Counted from the stretch's first letter, positions 1 through 7,659 are shown. The stretch: DNA of 64,000 nt from Anaerolineales bacterium (GCA_020343875.1 CP070811.1:4596205-4660204), one strand, 5' to 3'. Numbers and translations: made by a program. Notes: generated by a model from the sequence alone, not told the origin.

Positions 1-185
1 ACACTTTGCTGCACAATATCGCAACCTTGGGATTGGCCGCACGTGACCGACTGCTCTGCCAGATGAGCCCAGGTGAGGTAGGCCGATATGCCACTTCCGG
101 CCAGGGCCAGCAAGCGAATCACCCATCGCCGCCAATCAAGGCTGGGCGCGGTATGGGAACTTGTATCTACTGCAGAGTTTCTCAA
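1..185 (-). CDS. Vitamin K epoxide reductase (VKOR) family protein, truncated by window edge
   Basis: About 61 N-terminal residues are present; the rest lies beyond base 1. The reading has a hydrophobic first membrane segment (GISAYLTWAHL) followed by a Cys about 6 residues before a GCDIVQQS motif. This spacing is typical of VKOR proteins, which reoxidise DsbA-like partners using quinone. The proposed start is TTG at 185-183. It lies one base after the stop of the DsbA-like gene and is preceded by AGGGA at a suitable distance, so the two are probably translationally coupled. The CxxC active site of VKOR is not in the window. The family call is by motif; the start codon is inferred. Confidence 0.75.
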   Translation of the reverse strand, partial: MRNSAVDTSSHTAPSLDWRRWVIRLLALAGSGISAYLTWAHLAEQSVTCGQSQGCDIVQQS

Positions 186-186
186 G

Positions 187-888
187 TCAGGATCCCTGTG
201 GCATTTGAGCATCCAAGGCCTGTCGTAACTCGTCTTCGGGCAGTGCACCAACCTGAATCTGGCCATTTAGAAACCAGGTAGGCGTTGATTGCACGCCTTG
301 ACTCTTGCCTGTGTCGAGATCGGCCTGCACCTCTTCAGCCTTGGCGCCAGAATCGAGGCACTTGTTGAAGGTGGTATTGTCAAGCTCAATTTGTCTGGCA
401 TAAGCTTTCAGCCGTGCCTTGCTATAGGCTGACAGGCCAGTCCCCCGATTGGCAAAGAGGAGATCGTGATATTGCCAGAATTTGTCGGGACCCTGGTCCA
501 GGGCGCACTCTGCCGCCTGGGCTGCTTGGATAGACTCTGGGGCCAGGAAGGCGAAATTTCGGAAGATGATCTGAACTTTGCCGGTTTCGACGTAGTCTGA
601 GCTAATTGCACCGAGGGTGTCGGCGAAATTGCCGCAGTGATTGCACAGGAAGTCGGAATATTCTTCCAATTGCAGAGGGGCTTCTGGCGACCCTTTGTAA
701 GGCTCCCCTTCAGGGGTTATGCCCGTCGTGTAAGTCAGGTCCTTGACTGTGGGTGAGCGGTTGCTGTTCAGGATTACCAGCAAGGCGACAGCCACCACTG
801 CCGTGGCGACAACGATCAAGATTTTTGTAGTGGAGATAGTCCGTCCTGGTTTTCCGGAATGCCGGCGTCTCTTCTTCTTGGATGTCAT
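187..888 (-). CDS. DsbA-like thioredoxin-fold disulfide oxidoreductase, membrane-anchored
   Basis: A 233-residue protein with a basic N-terminus, one membrane segment (about residues 21-41) and an extracytoplasmic DsbA/Thioredoxin_4 domain. The active-site motif is CNHC in SDFLCNHCGNF, and STPTWFLNG near the C-terminus carries the cis-proline expected next to the active site. It would oxidise thiols of exported proteins. I place the start at the ATG at 888 because AGGGG lies 7 bases upstream; a TTG at 906 is possible. The next gene downstream encodes a VKOR-family protein, the usual reoxidising partner, so the two form an exported-protein disulfide pathway. Family assignment is firm; the physiological substrate is unknown. 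Confidence 0.9.
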   Translation of the reverse strand: MTSKKKRRRHSGKPGRTISTTKILIVVATAVVAVALLVILNSNRSPTVKDLTYTTGITPEGEPYKGSPEAPLQLEEYSDFLCNHCGNFADTLGAISSDYVETGKVQIIFRNFAFLAPESIQAAQAAECALDQGPDKFWQYHDLLFANRGTGLSAYSKARLKAYARQIELDNTTFNKCLDSGAKAEEVQADLDTGKSQGVQSTPTWFLNGQIQVGALPEDELRQALDAQMPQGS

Positions 889-1013
889 CTGGTTACCCCT
901 GATCAAAGGAAGCGCGGTTGCTTCTCCTTAAAGCGTCCTGAATTCTACGTCAAGACGCGGAGGCGCGCAAGTCGGCTCGGGCGCTATGCTGCTGTTCGTT
1001 GATTGGCGTCTGT

Positions 1014-1042
1014 TTGGCAGAACAGGCAGGGTTAGGTATAAT
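1014..1042 (+). promoter_or_regulatory. Sigma-70-type promoter upstream of the site-2 protease operon
   Basis: TTGGCA at 1014-1019 and TATAAT at 1037-1042 are separated by 17 bases. The -10 is perfect and lies 45 bases before the rseP-like start codon. An ACTTTCGAAAGG box (1063-1074) lies between it and the gene; the same 11-base core occurs upstream of a sigma-factor gene at 23578. Confidence 0.7.
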
Positions 1043-1087
1043 TATGCTCGAAATAGGTTATCACTTTCGAAAGGAACGGGTAGGTAG

Positions 1088-2401
1088 ATGTTGACGGTCA
1101 CGATTATTGCTTTTGCGTTGGTGTTGAGCATATTGGTGTTTGTGCACGAGTTGGGTCATTTTATCGCTGCGAAACGGACGGGGGTGGTGGTCGAGGAATT
1201 TGCTTTTGGCTACCCCCCACGTCTGCTGAAATACTGGCAGAACGAGGGCAGAATTCTGTTTGATGGGAAAGAGATGGTCATTGGGAGCAATACCGATGTT
1301 TCGCGCCAGATTGAAGTAGGCGGACGCGTGGTATATGAGACTGAGAAAGAGGCTGATGGACGGGTAGTGGTGACTCGCATCCGGCCAATCCCCGAAGATA
1401 TGTCCGACGACGATGTGATCGGGGGGCCTGGTCAGTCAGTTGGCGTGGTTAAGCGACTGGAGCGTGGCACTGAATACACCATAAACTTGATCCCTTTTGG
1501 CGGTTATGTCCGCATGCTCGGTGAAGAGGACCCCACCGCCCCAGGCAGTTTTGCCAGCAAGAGCAAGAGGATACGCATAACTGTGTTGGTAGCGGGTGCG
1601 TTGATGAACCTGTTGCTGGCCATCGTGGTCTTTGCCTCCGCATTTATGTTGGGCGCGCCCCAGGTTGTGGCGACCGATAACGTGATGATCACTGGTGTTT
1701 CTCCGGGCTCTCCAGCGGATGTGGCTGACTTGCGGGTGGGTGACATCGTGGTGTCGATTAACGGCATCTCTGTCAAGACGCCAGAAGAACTGATAGAGTT
1801 GACCGACGAGCAGCTTGGCCGGGAAGTGGTGTTGCTTGTCAAGCGTGGCCCAGATAGCGTCGAGGTCGCAGTCACACCCCGTATCAGCCCACCCGAGGGA
1901 GAAGGTGCGATTGGGATTGCCATCCAGCCATCCGCATCGAAGATCAGGTTGGAGTATTACCCAGTCGGTGAAGCTTTATGGTTGGGCGTGCAAGAAACAT
2001 TTCGGGTTGTGGCCCTGACTTTCAGTGTGCCCGTGCTCATTCTGCGGGGGCTGATCCCGGCTGAGTTGGTCCGGCCGATTGGCCCACCAGGCATCTACCA
2101 GCAAACTGCCTCCGCTGTGCAGGCTTCGGTGCAAACGGGCTGGTGGTTTCCTTTGTTGAACTTGGTGGGCCTGATTAGCACGGCCTTGGCTATCACCAAT
2201 CTATTGCCCTTGCCTGCTCTTGACGGGGGGCGCATATTTTTCATCTTCGTGGAAACGATTCGGGGACGGCGCGTTGACCCTGCCCGGGAAGGATTTATTC
2301 ACTTTGTTGGGCTCGCAATCCTGATGATGTTGATGTTGGTGGTCAGCTATTACGACATCATCCGTCCCATGACGACCGTGGACTGGGTCAGCCTGTTCTG
2401 A
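1088..2401 (+). CDS. rseP: RseP-like site-2 (M50) intramembrane metalloprotease
   Basis: A 437-residue membrane protease. The zinc-binding HELGH motif is at residues 20-24, the first membrane segment surrounds it, and the third zinc ligand region (NLLPLPALDGGR) is near residues 371-382. A PDZ domain occupies about 200-275 (GSPADVADLRVGDIVVSING). Site-2 proteases cleave membrane-spanning anti-sigma factors or signal-peptide remnants. The distance from HELGH to the conserved GGYVRM (about 138) is much longer than in E. coli RseP, so roughly 70-80 extra residues are inserted there. The gene has its own consensus promoter. It overlaps the next gene by one base (TGATG), indicating an operon. Two anti-sigma factors at 24438 and 25711 are possible but unproven substrates. 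Confidence 0.93.
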   Translation: MLTVTIIAFALVLSILVFVHELGHFIAAKRTGVVVEEFAFGYPPRLLKYWQNEGRILFDGKEMVIGSNTDVSRQIEVGGRVVYETEKEADGRVVVTRIRPIPEDMSDDDVIGGPGQSVGVVKRLERGTEYTINLIPFGGYVRMLGEEDPTAPGSFASKSKRIRITVLVAGALMNLLLAIVVFASAFMLGAPQVVATDNVMITGVSPGSPADVADLRVGDIVVSINGISVKTPEELIELTDEQLGREVVLLVKRGPDSVEVAVTPRISPPEGEGAIGIAIQPSASKIRLEYYPVGEALWLGVQETFRVVALTFSVPVLILRGLIPAELVRPIGPPGIYQQTASAVQASVQTGWWFPLLNLVGLISTALAITNLLPLPALDGGRIFFIFVETIRGRRVDPAREGFIHFVGLAILMMLMLVVSYYDIIRPMTTVDWVSLF

Positions 2402-3285
2402 TGGCGTTGCGTTGCCCGCGTTGCCGAAGTCCTATCCATAGCGAATGGGGGATGTGCCCGGCCTGTGGCCTTTCGCGCCCCAGCAGCCGGAGCAGGGTAA
2501 GATGTCGCAGTTGCGGGGCACAGGCGGATAGCCTCTACCATGTGTGCCCAACTTGTGGGTCTGACCTGGAAGCAGTTCCGTTACTACTCTGGTTTCTAAG
2601 AGGGAGCCTACAAATCGCCAAGGTCGGCGGCAGTGCACTTTTGGTGGGGGGTATGGTATTCGGTGCGATGCAGGTCAAGACAGGTGTGGAACGGGGTGCC
2701 AACCAAGTCATAACGTTCTTTATGCCTACCCCGACGCCCACGGCGACTGCCACTGGCACGCCGACGGCTACCCGGGCACCAACGCCCACGCCCACTGTAA
2801 CATCTACGTGGACGCCTCTGCCTACCTTGACGGCTACACCCACGGCCACGCCAACCGAAACCTTAGTGCCCACTTTGGCCCTGCCCGCGACAGCCACTCC
2901 CAGCCCGACTGCCTCTCCCACGCCGACGCCGCGCTTCGTGGCTCCGGTGCTGATCGATCCTCCTGACGGCCAGGTTTTTGTGGGCAGCGACCAGTTGGTT
3001 ATTCTGAGTTGGGAGCCGGCTGGGCAGCTGGCTGAAGACGAGTGGTATGCGATACGAATTTCGTGGTCCCAGGATGGTACGTTTGGCCAGCGAGGTGGCA
3101 ATAATTTGAAAGAGATCTGGTGGCGAATCCCGGCTGATTTCTACTGGGGCAAAGCTGATCAGGATACGGGACGTGCCTATGAATGGTATGTTTACGTTGA
3201 GCAAGTGACGGAGACAGAGGACGGTCAGCGGGTCGGGGAGCCTGTCAGCCCTCTGAGCGAGACTCGGACCCTCTATTGGCAGTGA
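2401..3285 (+). CDS. Double zinc-ribbon membrane protein with Thr/Pro-rich linker and extracellular domain
   Basis: A 294-residue protein of unrecognised function. Two CxxC...CxxC zinc ribbons lie at the N-terminus (Cys 5, 8, 19, 22 and 35, 38, 49, 52). A single hydrophobic segment follows at about 72-95, then a long linker of alternating Thr and Pro (about 110-180), then a C-terminal domain with a Trp-rich beta pattern resembling Ig/fibronectin-like modules. The topology would put zinc ribbons in the cytoplasm and the linker and domain outside. The ATG overlaps the rseP stop codon, so the two are translationally coupled. The Thr/Pro linker resembles those in the subtilase at 7856 and the GH3 protein at 43254. 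Confidence 0.8.
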   Translation: MALRCPRCRSPIHSEWGMCPACGLSRPSSRSRVRCRSCGAQADSLYHVCPTCGSDLEAVPLLLWFLRGSLQIAKVGGSALLVGGMVFGAMQVKTGVERGANQVITFFMPTPTPTATATGTPTATRAPTPTPTVTSTWTPLPTLTATPTATPTETLVPTLALPATATPSPTASPTPTPRFVAPVLIDPPDGQVFVGSDQLVILSWEPAGQLAEDEWYAIRISWSQDGTFGQRGGNNLKEIWWRIPADFYWGKADQDTGRAYEWYVYVEQVTETEDGQRVGEPVSPLSETRTLYWQ

Positions 3286-3299
3286 CCGGTGAGAAAAGG

Positions 3300-4244
3300 A
3301 TGGAATACGAGCAGGTACTTCTGCACGTTGGCAATAGTGGTGAACGCCTGAATACCCGGCATCTGTACGCACTCTCAGGCATGAACCGTGAAGAGCTTGC
3401 GCTCTTCCAAAGTGTGTGGCCGAACATCGAAGCCAGTCGCCGCCGGCTGGTGATGCGCAACCTGGTAGAACTAGCGGAACACAGCTTTGAGGTCAACTTC
3501 GACCCCATCTTTTTGCTGGCGATGGGGGACGAAGATAGCGAGGTTCGAATGGCGGCCGTTGATGGGTTATGGGAGAATGAAGATCAGGCCCTCATCGGTC
3601 CACTGGTTCACTTGCTGCGTGCGGATGAATCGCCTGGCGTGCGTGCTTCGGCCGCTATGGCCCTGGGGCGCTTCGTTTTGTTGGGCGAGCTTGAGGAAAT
3701 TGACCGTGCTCCTGCTATGTTGGCTGAAGAAGCATTGCTGGAAGCACTTCGCCAGGCGGGCGAGGAAGTAGAGGTGCGTCGCCGGGCCATCGAGTCCATT
3801 GGCTATTCCAGTGCCAGTGGCGTGCGTGAAATCATCGAGGCCGCCTATTATGACGATGACGAAAGGATGCAGTCCAGTGCTCTGTTTGCCATGGGCCGCA
3901 GCGTCGACCCCTATTGGTACAAGTTGCTCTACCAGGAGCTGGACAACCCCAATCCAGAACTGCGTTTCGAGGCGGCCCGAGCCTGTGGCGAGCTGGAAGC
4001 CCCTTTGGCAGTATCCCGACTGGCCCGGATGTCTCTTGATGATCCAGACCGGGAGGTTCAAGAAGCTGCGGTATGGGCACTGGGGCGCATTGGTGGCCGT
4101 GAGGCCCGCGAAGCTCTGGAAGCCTGCTGCGAGAGCGAAGACGAAGCCCTGAGTGAGGCAGCTGCCGAGGCCCTGGATGAGATGGACCTACTCGGTGAAG
4201 GTGTAGATATTTCACTTTTCGGCGATTCCGACGAATACGAATAG
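3300..4244 (+). CDS. HEAT-repeat protein
   Basis: A protein of 314 residues made of tandem alpha-helical repeats. Repeats of the type DEDSEVRMAAVDGLW, ESPGVRASAAMALGRF, PNPELRFEAARACGEL and DPDREVQEAAVWALGRIG are visible along most of its length. HEAT/PBS-lyase-like repeats usually mediate protein-protein contacts, and no catalytic motif is seen. I prefer the ATG at 3300 with GGTGAG upstream; a TTG at 3276 would overlap the preceding gene. The strongly acidic C-terminus is unusual but not diagnostic. It lies in the same run of genes as rseP and may share its promoter. Confidence 0.85.
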   Translation: MEYEQVLLHVGNSGERLNTRHLYALSGMNREELALFQSVWPNIEASRRRLVMRNLVELAEHSFEVNFDPIFLLAMGDEDSEVRMAAVDGLWENEDQALIGPLVHLLRADESPGVRASAAMALGRFVLLGELEEIDRAPAMLAEEALLEALRQAGEEVEVRRRAIESIGYSSASGVREIIEAAYYDDDERMQSSALFAMGRSVDPYWYKLLYQELDNPNPELRFEAARACGELEAPLAVSRLARMSLDDPDREVQEAAVWALGRIGGREAREALEACCESEDEALSEAAAEALDEMDLLGEGVDISLFGDSDEYE

Positions 4245-4287
4245 GCACTATGACCTCTTCCCCCCCTTCAACAACCTGCCTGGTCCT

Positions 4288-5196
4288 ATGACATCCTTCC
4301 TCTCGGTTGCATACAACGTCCTTGGCCCCATTTTCCTGGTTACCGGGCTGGCTGTGCTGATTGATCGGCGCTTTGCCCCTGACCCACGAGCTTTCTCGCG
4401 AGTTGCCGTTTATCTGTTTGCCCCTTGCCTTGTCTTTGGCGGCATTGCAAGCTCAAACCTGCAGGCCAAGGAGTTGGGGCTGCTGGTGGCTGTGGCGGCT
4501 CTCTCGTCGGTGCTGATGGCCCTATTGGGCTGGGGCTTGGCCCGCCTCTTCCGATTCGAACGCAAGCTCGAAAGCGCCTTTGTGCTGAGCGTGGTTCTGG
4601 TCAATGCTGGAAATTATGGTCTTCCCCTGAATGAGTTTGCCTTTGGGGAAGCTGGTTTTCAGCGGGCCATTGTCTTTTTTGTGATGACAGCTATTGTGTC
4701 CAACACGCTAGGCGTCTACCTGGCCTCACGCGGTCAGGCCTCGATCCAGCGATCCATATTGAATGTGGTCAGGGTCCCGCTGCCTTACGCGGCTGCACTG
4801 GGGCTATTGTTTAACATAAAGAATGTGGTGTTGCCCTTGCCGGTGGACCGGGCGGTGACTCTATTGGGTCAGGCAGCGGTGCCATGTATGCTGCTCATCT
4901 TGGGATTGCAGCTTTCGCGAACATCAGTGAAGGGTCGTTGGGGACCCATTCTGTTGGCCACGGTCATTCGGCTGGCGATCGGGCCGCTGATTGCATTTGC
5001 CCTAGTCACTCTGCTTGGCCTATCTGGGCTGGCGCGGCAGGTGGCCATCGTCCAGGCCAGCATGCCGACTGCTGTGATGGGGGGTGTGCTGGCCACCGAA
5101 TTTGGTAGCGACGCCGAGTTTACGACAGCCGTCATCCTGATTAGCACGCTGGCGAGCATCGTTACCCTAAGCATTTTGCTGTCCCTGGTGATGTAG
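4288..5196 (+). CDS. AEC (auxin efflux carrier) family transporter
   Basis: A 302-residue integral membrane protein with about ten hydrophobic segments arranged in two halves, typical of the AEC/Mem_trans family (YfdV/MdcF relatives). Characteristic elements are the N-terminal NVLGPIFLVTGLAVLIDRR, the FAPCLVFGGIASS region and the mid-protein NAGNYGLPLNEFAFG motif. Members export or exchange small organic acids. The substrate cannot be read from the sequence. It lies 43 bases after the HEAT-repeat gene on the same strand and may belong to that transcript. Confidence 0.9.
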   Translation: MTSFLSVAYNVLGPIFLVTGLAVLIDRRFAPDPRAFSRVAVYLFAPCLVFGGIASSNLQAKELGLLVAVAALSSVLMALLGWGLARLFRFERKLESAFVLSVVLVNAGNYGLPLNEFAFGEAGFQRAIVFFVMTAIVSNTLGVYLASRGQASIQRSILNVVRVPLPYAAALGLLFNIKNVVLPLPVDRAVTLLGQAAVPCMLLILGLQLSRTSVKGRWGPILLATVIRLAIGPLIAFALVTLLGLSGLARQVAIVQASMPTAVMGGVLATEFGSDAEFTTAVILISTLASIVTLSILLSLVM

Positions 5197-5252
5197 GCTG
5201 TGCCCGGCGGACTTCGGGAGTAGGGTTTGCTTCAAACTCAGTTGAACAACCG

Positions 5253-5816
5253 ATGAAGAAGAGAAGGTACCGAAAGAGAATGCCGTCTGGAAACGGGGAC
5301 AGGGGTGATACGCGCCGGCGTGTGTACAAGCTTTTGAACGAGGGGGCCAGGCTTCTGCGCGAGCGGCGGCCTGCCGAAGCAGTCGACCAGCTCAAACTTG
5401 CCTGGCAACTTGATCCCACCATGGTTGAGGTTGCCATCAACTTGGGGGGCGCCTACGTGATGCAGGGGAGGCACGCCGAGGCAGTATCGGTGCTCGAAGA
5501 AGCCAGCCGGGTGGAACCGGGCAACACGATGATTTGGATCAACCTGGCGGCTGCTTATCTGGGACCGCTAGAAGACTCGAGTGATGAAGGCCAGCTTATG
5601 GCCATCGCTGCATTCGAGAAGGCCTTGGCCCTCGACCCAAAGACGCCTGGCGTTAATTACAACTTAGGCCTTATCTACAGGCAACGGGATGAGATGGAAA
5701 AGGCAGCTGCTCACTTTTGGCGGGCTCTATATCCAGAGCCCGCGGACGACGACGCCCGCACCCGCCTGCGCCAGATCGGTTATCATGATACCCGGCTGCC
5801 GAGCGGGGATGATTGA
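5253..5816 (+). CDS. Tetratricopeptide-repeat protein
   Basis: A 187-residue soluble protein. After a basic N-terminus (MKKRRYRKRM) it contains at least three TPR units, seen as RRPAEAVDQLKLAWQLDP, GRHAEAVSVLEEASRVEP and AIAAFEKALALDPKTPG, ending with a fourth partial unit at about residue 150. TPRs form protein-binding scaffolds and no enzymatic motif is present. It follows the AEC transporter by 56 bases on the same strand and appears to be the last gene of this run; the next gene is convergent. Confidence 0.88.
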   Translation: MKKRRYRKRMPSGNGDRGDTRRRVYKLLNEGARLLRERRPAEAVDQLKLAWQLDPTMVEVAINLGGAYVMQGRHAEAVSVLEEASRVEPGNTMIWINLAAAYLGPLEDSSDEGQLMAIAAFEKALALDPKTPGVNYNLGLIYRQRDEMEKAAAHFWRALYPEPADDDARTRLRQIGYHDTRLPSGDD

Positions 5817-5875
5817 GGGCTGTTGCAGCAAGCCGCCCAAGTGGCGGTAGCTCTCCTCAGGATTGACCCCCTTTC

Positions 5876-6730
5876 TTAATCAGCGTGTCCTTCCTCCTGG
5901 TATCTTTGGGCTGCTTCCCAGCCCAGCATAGCTTTCTTTCGGGTTGGGTCCCAGCGGTAGTTGCCCATGAGGCCTACCTTGCGAATGGCTCGATGGCAGG
6001 GAATGATGTACGAGACAGGATTCGCCCCCACCGCGTTGCCGACGGCTCGGGCTGCTGTCGGTCTGCCGATGGTCCTGGCAATGTCTTCATACGAGCAGAC
6101 ATAGCCGGGCGGGATTCTGAGGAGTGCCTCCCAGACTTTCATCTGGAAGTTCGTTCCTCGCAGGAACAGGGTGACGGAGCGTCTGCCAGTATGTGAAGCG
6201 GGAGGAAAGATCTGGTCCATTAGGGGCAGAATGGTCTGTGGGCACTCAACCAGCTCTGCCCCCCGCCATCTTGTGTGCAGGTCAGCCACCGCCTCCTCGC
6301 GGCCGGCGTTGGTAATAAAAGACAGATCACAAATGCCGCGTTCGGTAGCCGCTAGCAAGCACTCGCCAAAAGGGCTGGCATGGATCCCGTAAAAGACCTG
6401 CAAACCAGCCCCTCGCACCCTGAATTCCCCAGGCGTGACCGCATCGATGGTGACAAACAGGTCGTGCATGCGTCCAGGGCTGGATAACCCCGATTCGTAG
6501 GTGGCGTCCAGGACTGTATGGGCTTCGTCCAGCAGCGTCTTAGCATAATCGATGGTCAGGAATTGTAGGAAGCGCTTGGGGCTGATGCCGGCCCAGCGCC
6601 TGAACATGCGCTGGAAGTGAAAAGGACTTAGGTTAAGGTAGCGGGCCATCTCTTCCAGGCTAGGTTGATCCCGAAAGTGCCCTTCCAGGTATTTGATGGC
6701 TTTTTCAATTCGCTGGTAGTCGCTTGACAT
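5876..6730 (-). CDS. Ada-like AraC-type regulator fused to O6-methylguanine-DNA methyltransferase
   Basis: A 284-residue two-domain protein. An AraC helix-turn-helix domain fills residues 1-100 (FRDQPSLEEMARYLNLSPFHFQRMFRRW). A methyltransferase domain fills about 115-275, with the acceptor cysteine at about residue 245 in IPCHRAI. The enzyme transfers alkyl groups from O6-alkylguanine to its own Cys. Unlike E. coli Ada it lacks the N-terminal four-Cys zinc domain that senses phosphotriester methylation, so activation by that route is not expected. This layout is common outside enterobacteria. A TATAAT lies only 14 bases upstream of the start codon. Confidence 0.92.
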   Translation of the reverse strand: MSSDYQRIEKAIKYLEGHFRDQPSLEEMARYLNLSPFHFQRMFRRWAGISPKRFLQFLTIDYAKTLLDEAHTVLDATYESGLSSPGRMHDLFVTIDAVTPGEFRVRGAGLQVFYGIHASPFGECLLAATERGICDLSFITNAGREEAVADLHTRWRGAELVECPQTILPLMDQIFPPASHTGRRSVTLFLRGTNFQMKVWEALLRIPPGYVCSYEDIARTIGRPTAARAVGNAVGANPVSYIIPCHRAIRKVGLMGNYRWDPTRKKAMLGWEAAQRYQEEGHAD

Positions 6731-6744
6731 AATTGTAATTCTCC

Positions 6745-6750
6745 ATTATA
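6745..6750 (-). promoter_or_regulatory. Probable -10 element for the Ada-like gene
   Basis: A perfect TATAAT on the minus strand ends 14 bases before the start codon. Transcription would begin about 7 bases from the ATG, so the GGAG next to the box would not be in the mRNA and the message may be leaderless. The best -35 candidate (ATGACA) has a short 15-base spacing. Confidence 0.4.
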
Positions 6751-6843
6751 CTTATGGTGTACATCTGTCATTTTAGACGGTTTGGAAAAGAAAAGCCACC
6801 CGGTTCTTGCTTTGTTTGTTGGCAGCCATTAACACCTGACTAT

Positions 6844-6991
6844 GCTCTGACCGGTTCTCAGGCCTGGTCAGAGCAAGCTTGGCTCATGTTCAGAGTTAGT
6901 GCTTGCTCGCCCTGCATAGACGTATCCAGCGGCGCCGGGGCGAGCATCTTGGGCAGCCTAATCTGCTCCGCACTTCTTTCAAACATGAGCC
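6844..6991. repeat. Two inverted repeats in the intergenic region between arfB and the Ada-like gene
   Basis: GCTCTGACC (6844-6852) and GGTCAGAGC (6866-6874) form a perfect 9-bp stem with a 13-base loop. A second perfect 10-bp pair, GGCTCATGTT (6881-6890) and AACATGAGCC (6982-6991), brackets 91 bases. Neither is followed by a T-run on either strand. The first could act as a transcript-end hairpin for arfB; the second could mark a small palindromic element. No gene is seen between 6731 and 7015. Confidence 0.55.
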
Positions 6992-7015
6992 GCAAATGTA
7001 ATCGGCGTTGTGAGG

Positions 7016-7441
7016 CTAATCCTCGGAGCGCGAAACAGGTCGGCGCAGGTGCTTGATATTGCTCCGGCGACGTTTGGTATCCAGCCGGCGCCTCTTCGAT
7101 GCGGGCGTCGGCTTTGTCTTGCGCCGTAGCTTGGGCTTGCGGGCCGCCGCGCGGATCAACGCGACCAAGCGGTCGATGGCATCCTGGCGGTTTCGTTCCT
7201 GGGTTCGGAAGCGCTGGGCGGTGATGATCAATATTCCATCTTCGGTCACCCGGTTCCCAGCTATGCGCATCAGGCGCTCGCGCACGTCGTCAGGTAGAGA
7301 AGGGGAGTTACTCACGTCGAAGCGAAGTTGCACGGCGGTGGAAGCTTTGTTGACATGTTGGCCACCTGGACCCGAGGCGCGAATGAAGTCTTGCTGGATT
7401 TCGCTCTCGTCAACGGCGATGGTGCGTGTGATGTGAAGCAT
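7016..7441 (-). CDS. arfB: ArfB-type peptidyl-tRNA hydrolase (alternative ribosome rescue)
   Basis: A 141-residue protein with the catalytic GGQ at residues 26-28 (RASGPGGQHVNKAS) and a strongly basic C-terminal tail rich in Lys/Arg (KPKLRRKTKPTPASKRRR), which in ArfB enters the empty mRNA channel of stalled ribosomes. It releases nascent chains from non-stop complexes. The ATG at 7441 gives the family's usual length. The frame stays open upstream to 7558, and no good Shine-Dalgarno precedes the ATG, so an upstream GTG (7462) or TTG start cannot be excluded. A consensus promoter and an intrinsic terminator lie in the leader, suggesting transcription attenuation. Confidence 0.93.
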   Translation of the reverse strand: MLHITRTIAVDESEIQQDFIRASGPGGQHVNKASTAVQLRFDVSNSPSLPDDVRERLMRIAGNRVTEDGILIITAQRFRTQERNRQDAIDRLVALIRAAARKPKLRRKTKPTPASKRRRLDTKRRRSNIKHLRRPVSRSED

Positions 7442-7462
7442 AGCAATTTGGTCGTTAGTCAC

Positions 7463-7494
7463 AAAAAAGCGCCCCGACGCGCAGGTCCGGAGCG
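7463..7494 (-). terminator. Intrinsic terminator in the arfB leader (candidate attenuator)
   Basis: Read on the minus strand: the arm CGCTCCGGAC, a short CTGCGC loop, the arm GTCGGGGCG, then C and six T residues. The stem is about 9 bp with one bulged G and one G-U pair. It lies about 22 bases upstream of the arfB ATG and downstream of the arfB promoter. No other minus-strand gene lies upstream that it could serve. Confidence 0.7.
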
Positions 7495-7529
7495 ATGAGA
7501 GACGCCAGGCCAATGAATTTACACGGATC

Positions 7530-7558
7530 ATTGTACCAGGCCGGTTGTATCTTGTCAA
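7530..7558 (-). promoter_or_regulatory. Consensus promoter for arfB
   Basis: On the minus strand, TTGACA (7558-7553) and TACAAT (7535-7530) are separated by exactly 17 bases. Predicted transcription starts near 7523, which leaves a leader of about 80 bases containing the terminator at 7463-7494. Confidence 0.75.
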
Positions 7559-7659
7559 AAGAGATTCTCTTGGAGATGCGCTGCAAAAGAGTCGGCCGAA
7601 AAATGGTGCGTGTTGCGGCGCGGTTCAGAAATGGAACAAGCTGTTTTGCCGGCTTGTAC

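Noticed and set aside
2535-3101. A long minus-strand frame with Gly/Val repeats opposite the zinc-ribbon gene
   Set aside because: It is the complement of the Thr/Pro linker codons, so its openness and repeats are an artefact. The same holds for frames opposite the linkers in the subtilase and GH3 genes.
6754-7056. A 100-codon plus-strand frame between the Ada-like gene and arfB
   Set aside because: No ribosome-binding site, no recognisable domain and composition like intergenic DNA; it overlaps paired inverted repeats and the arfB end.
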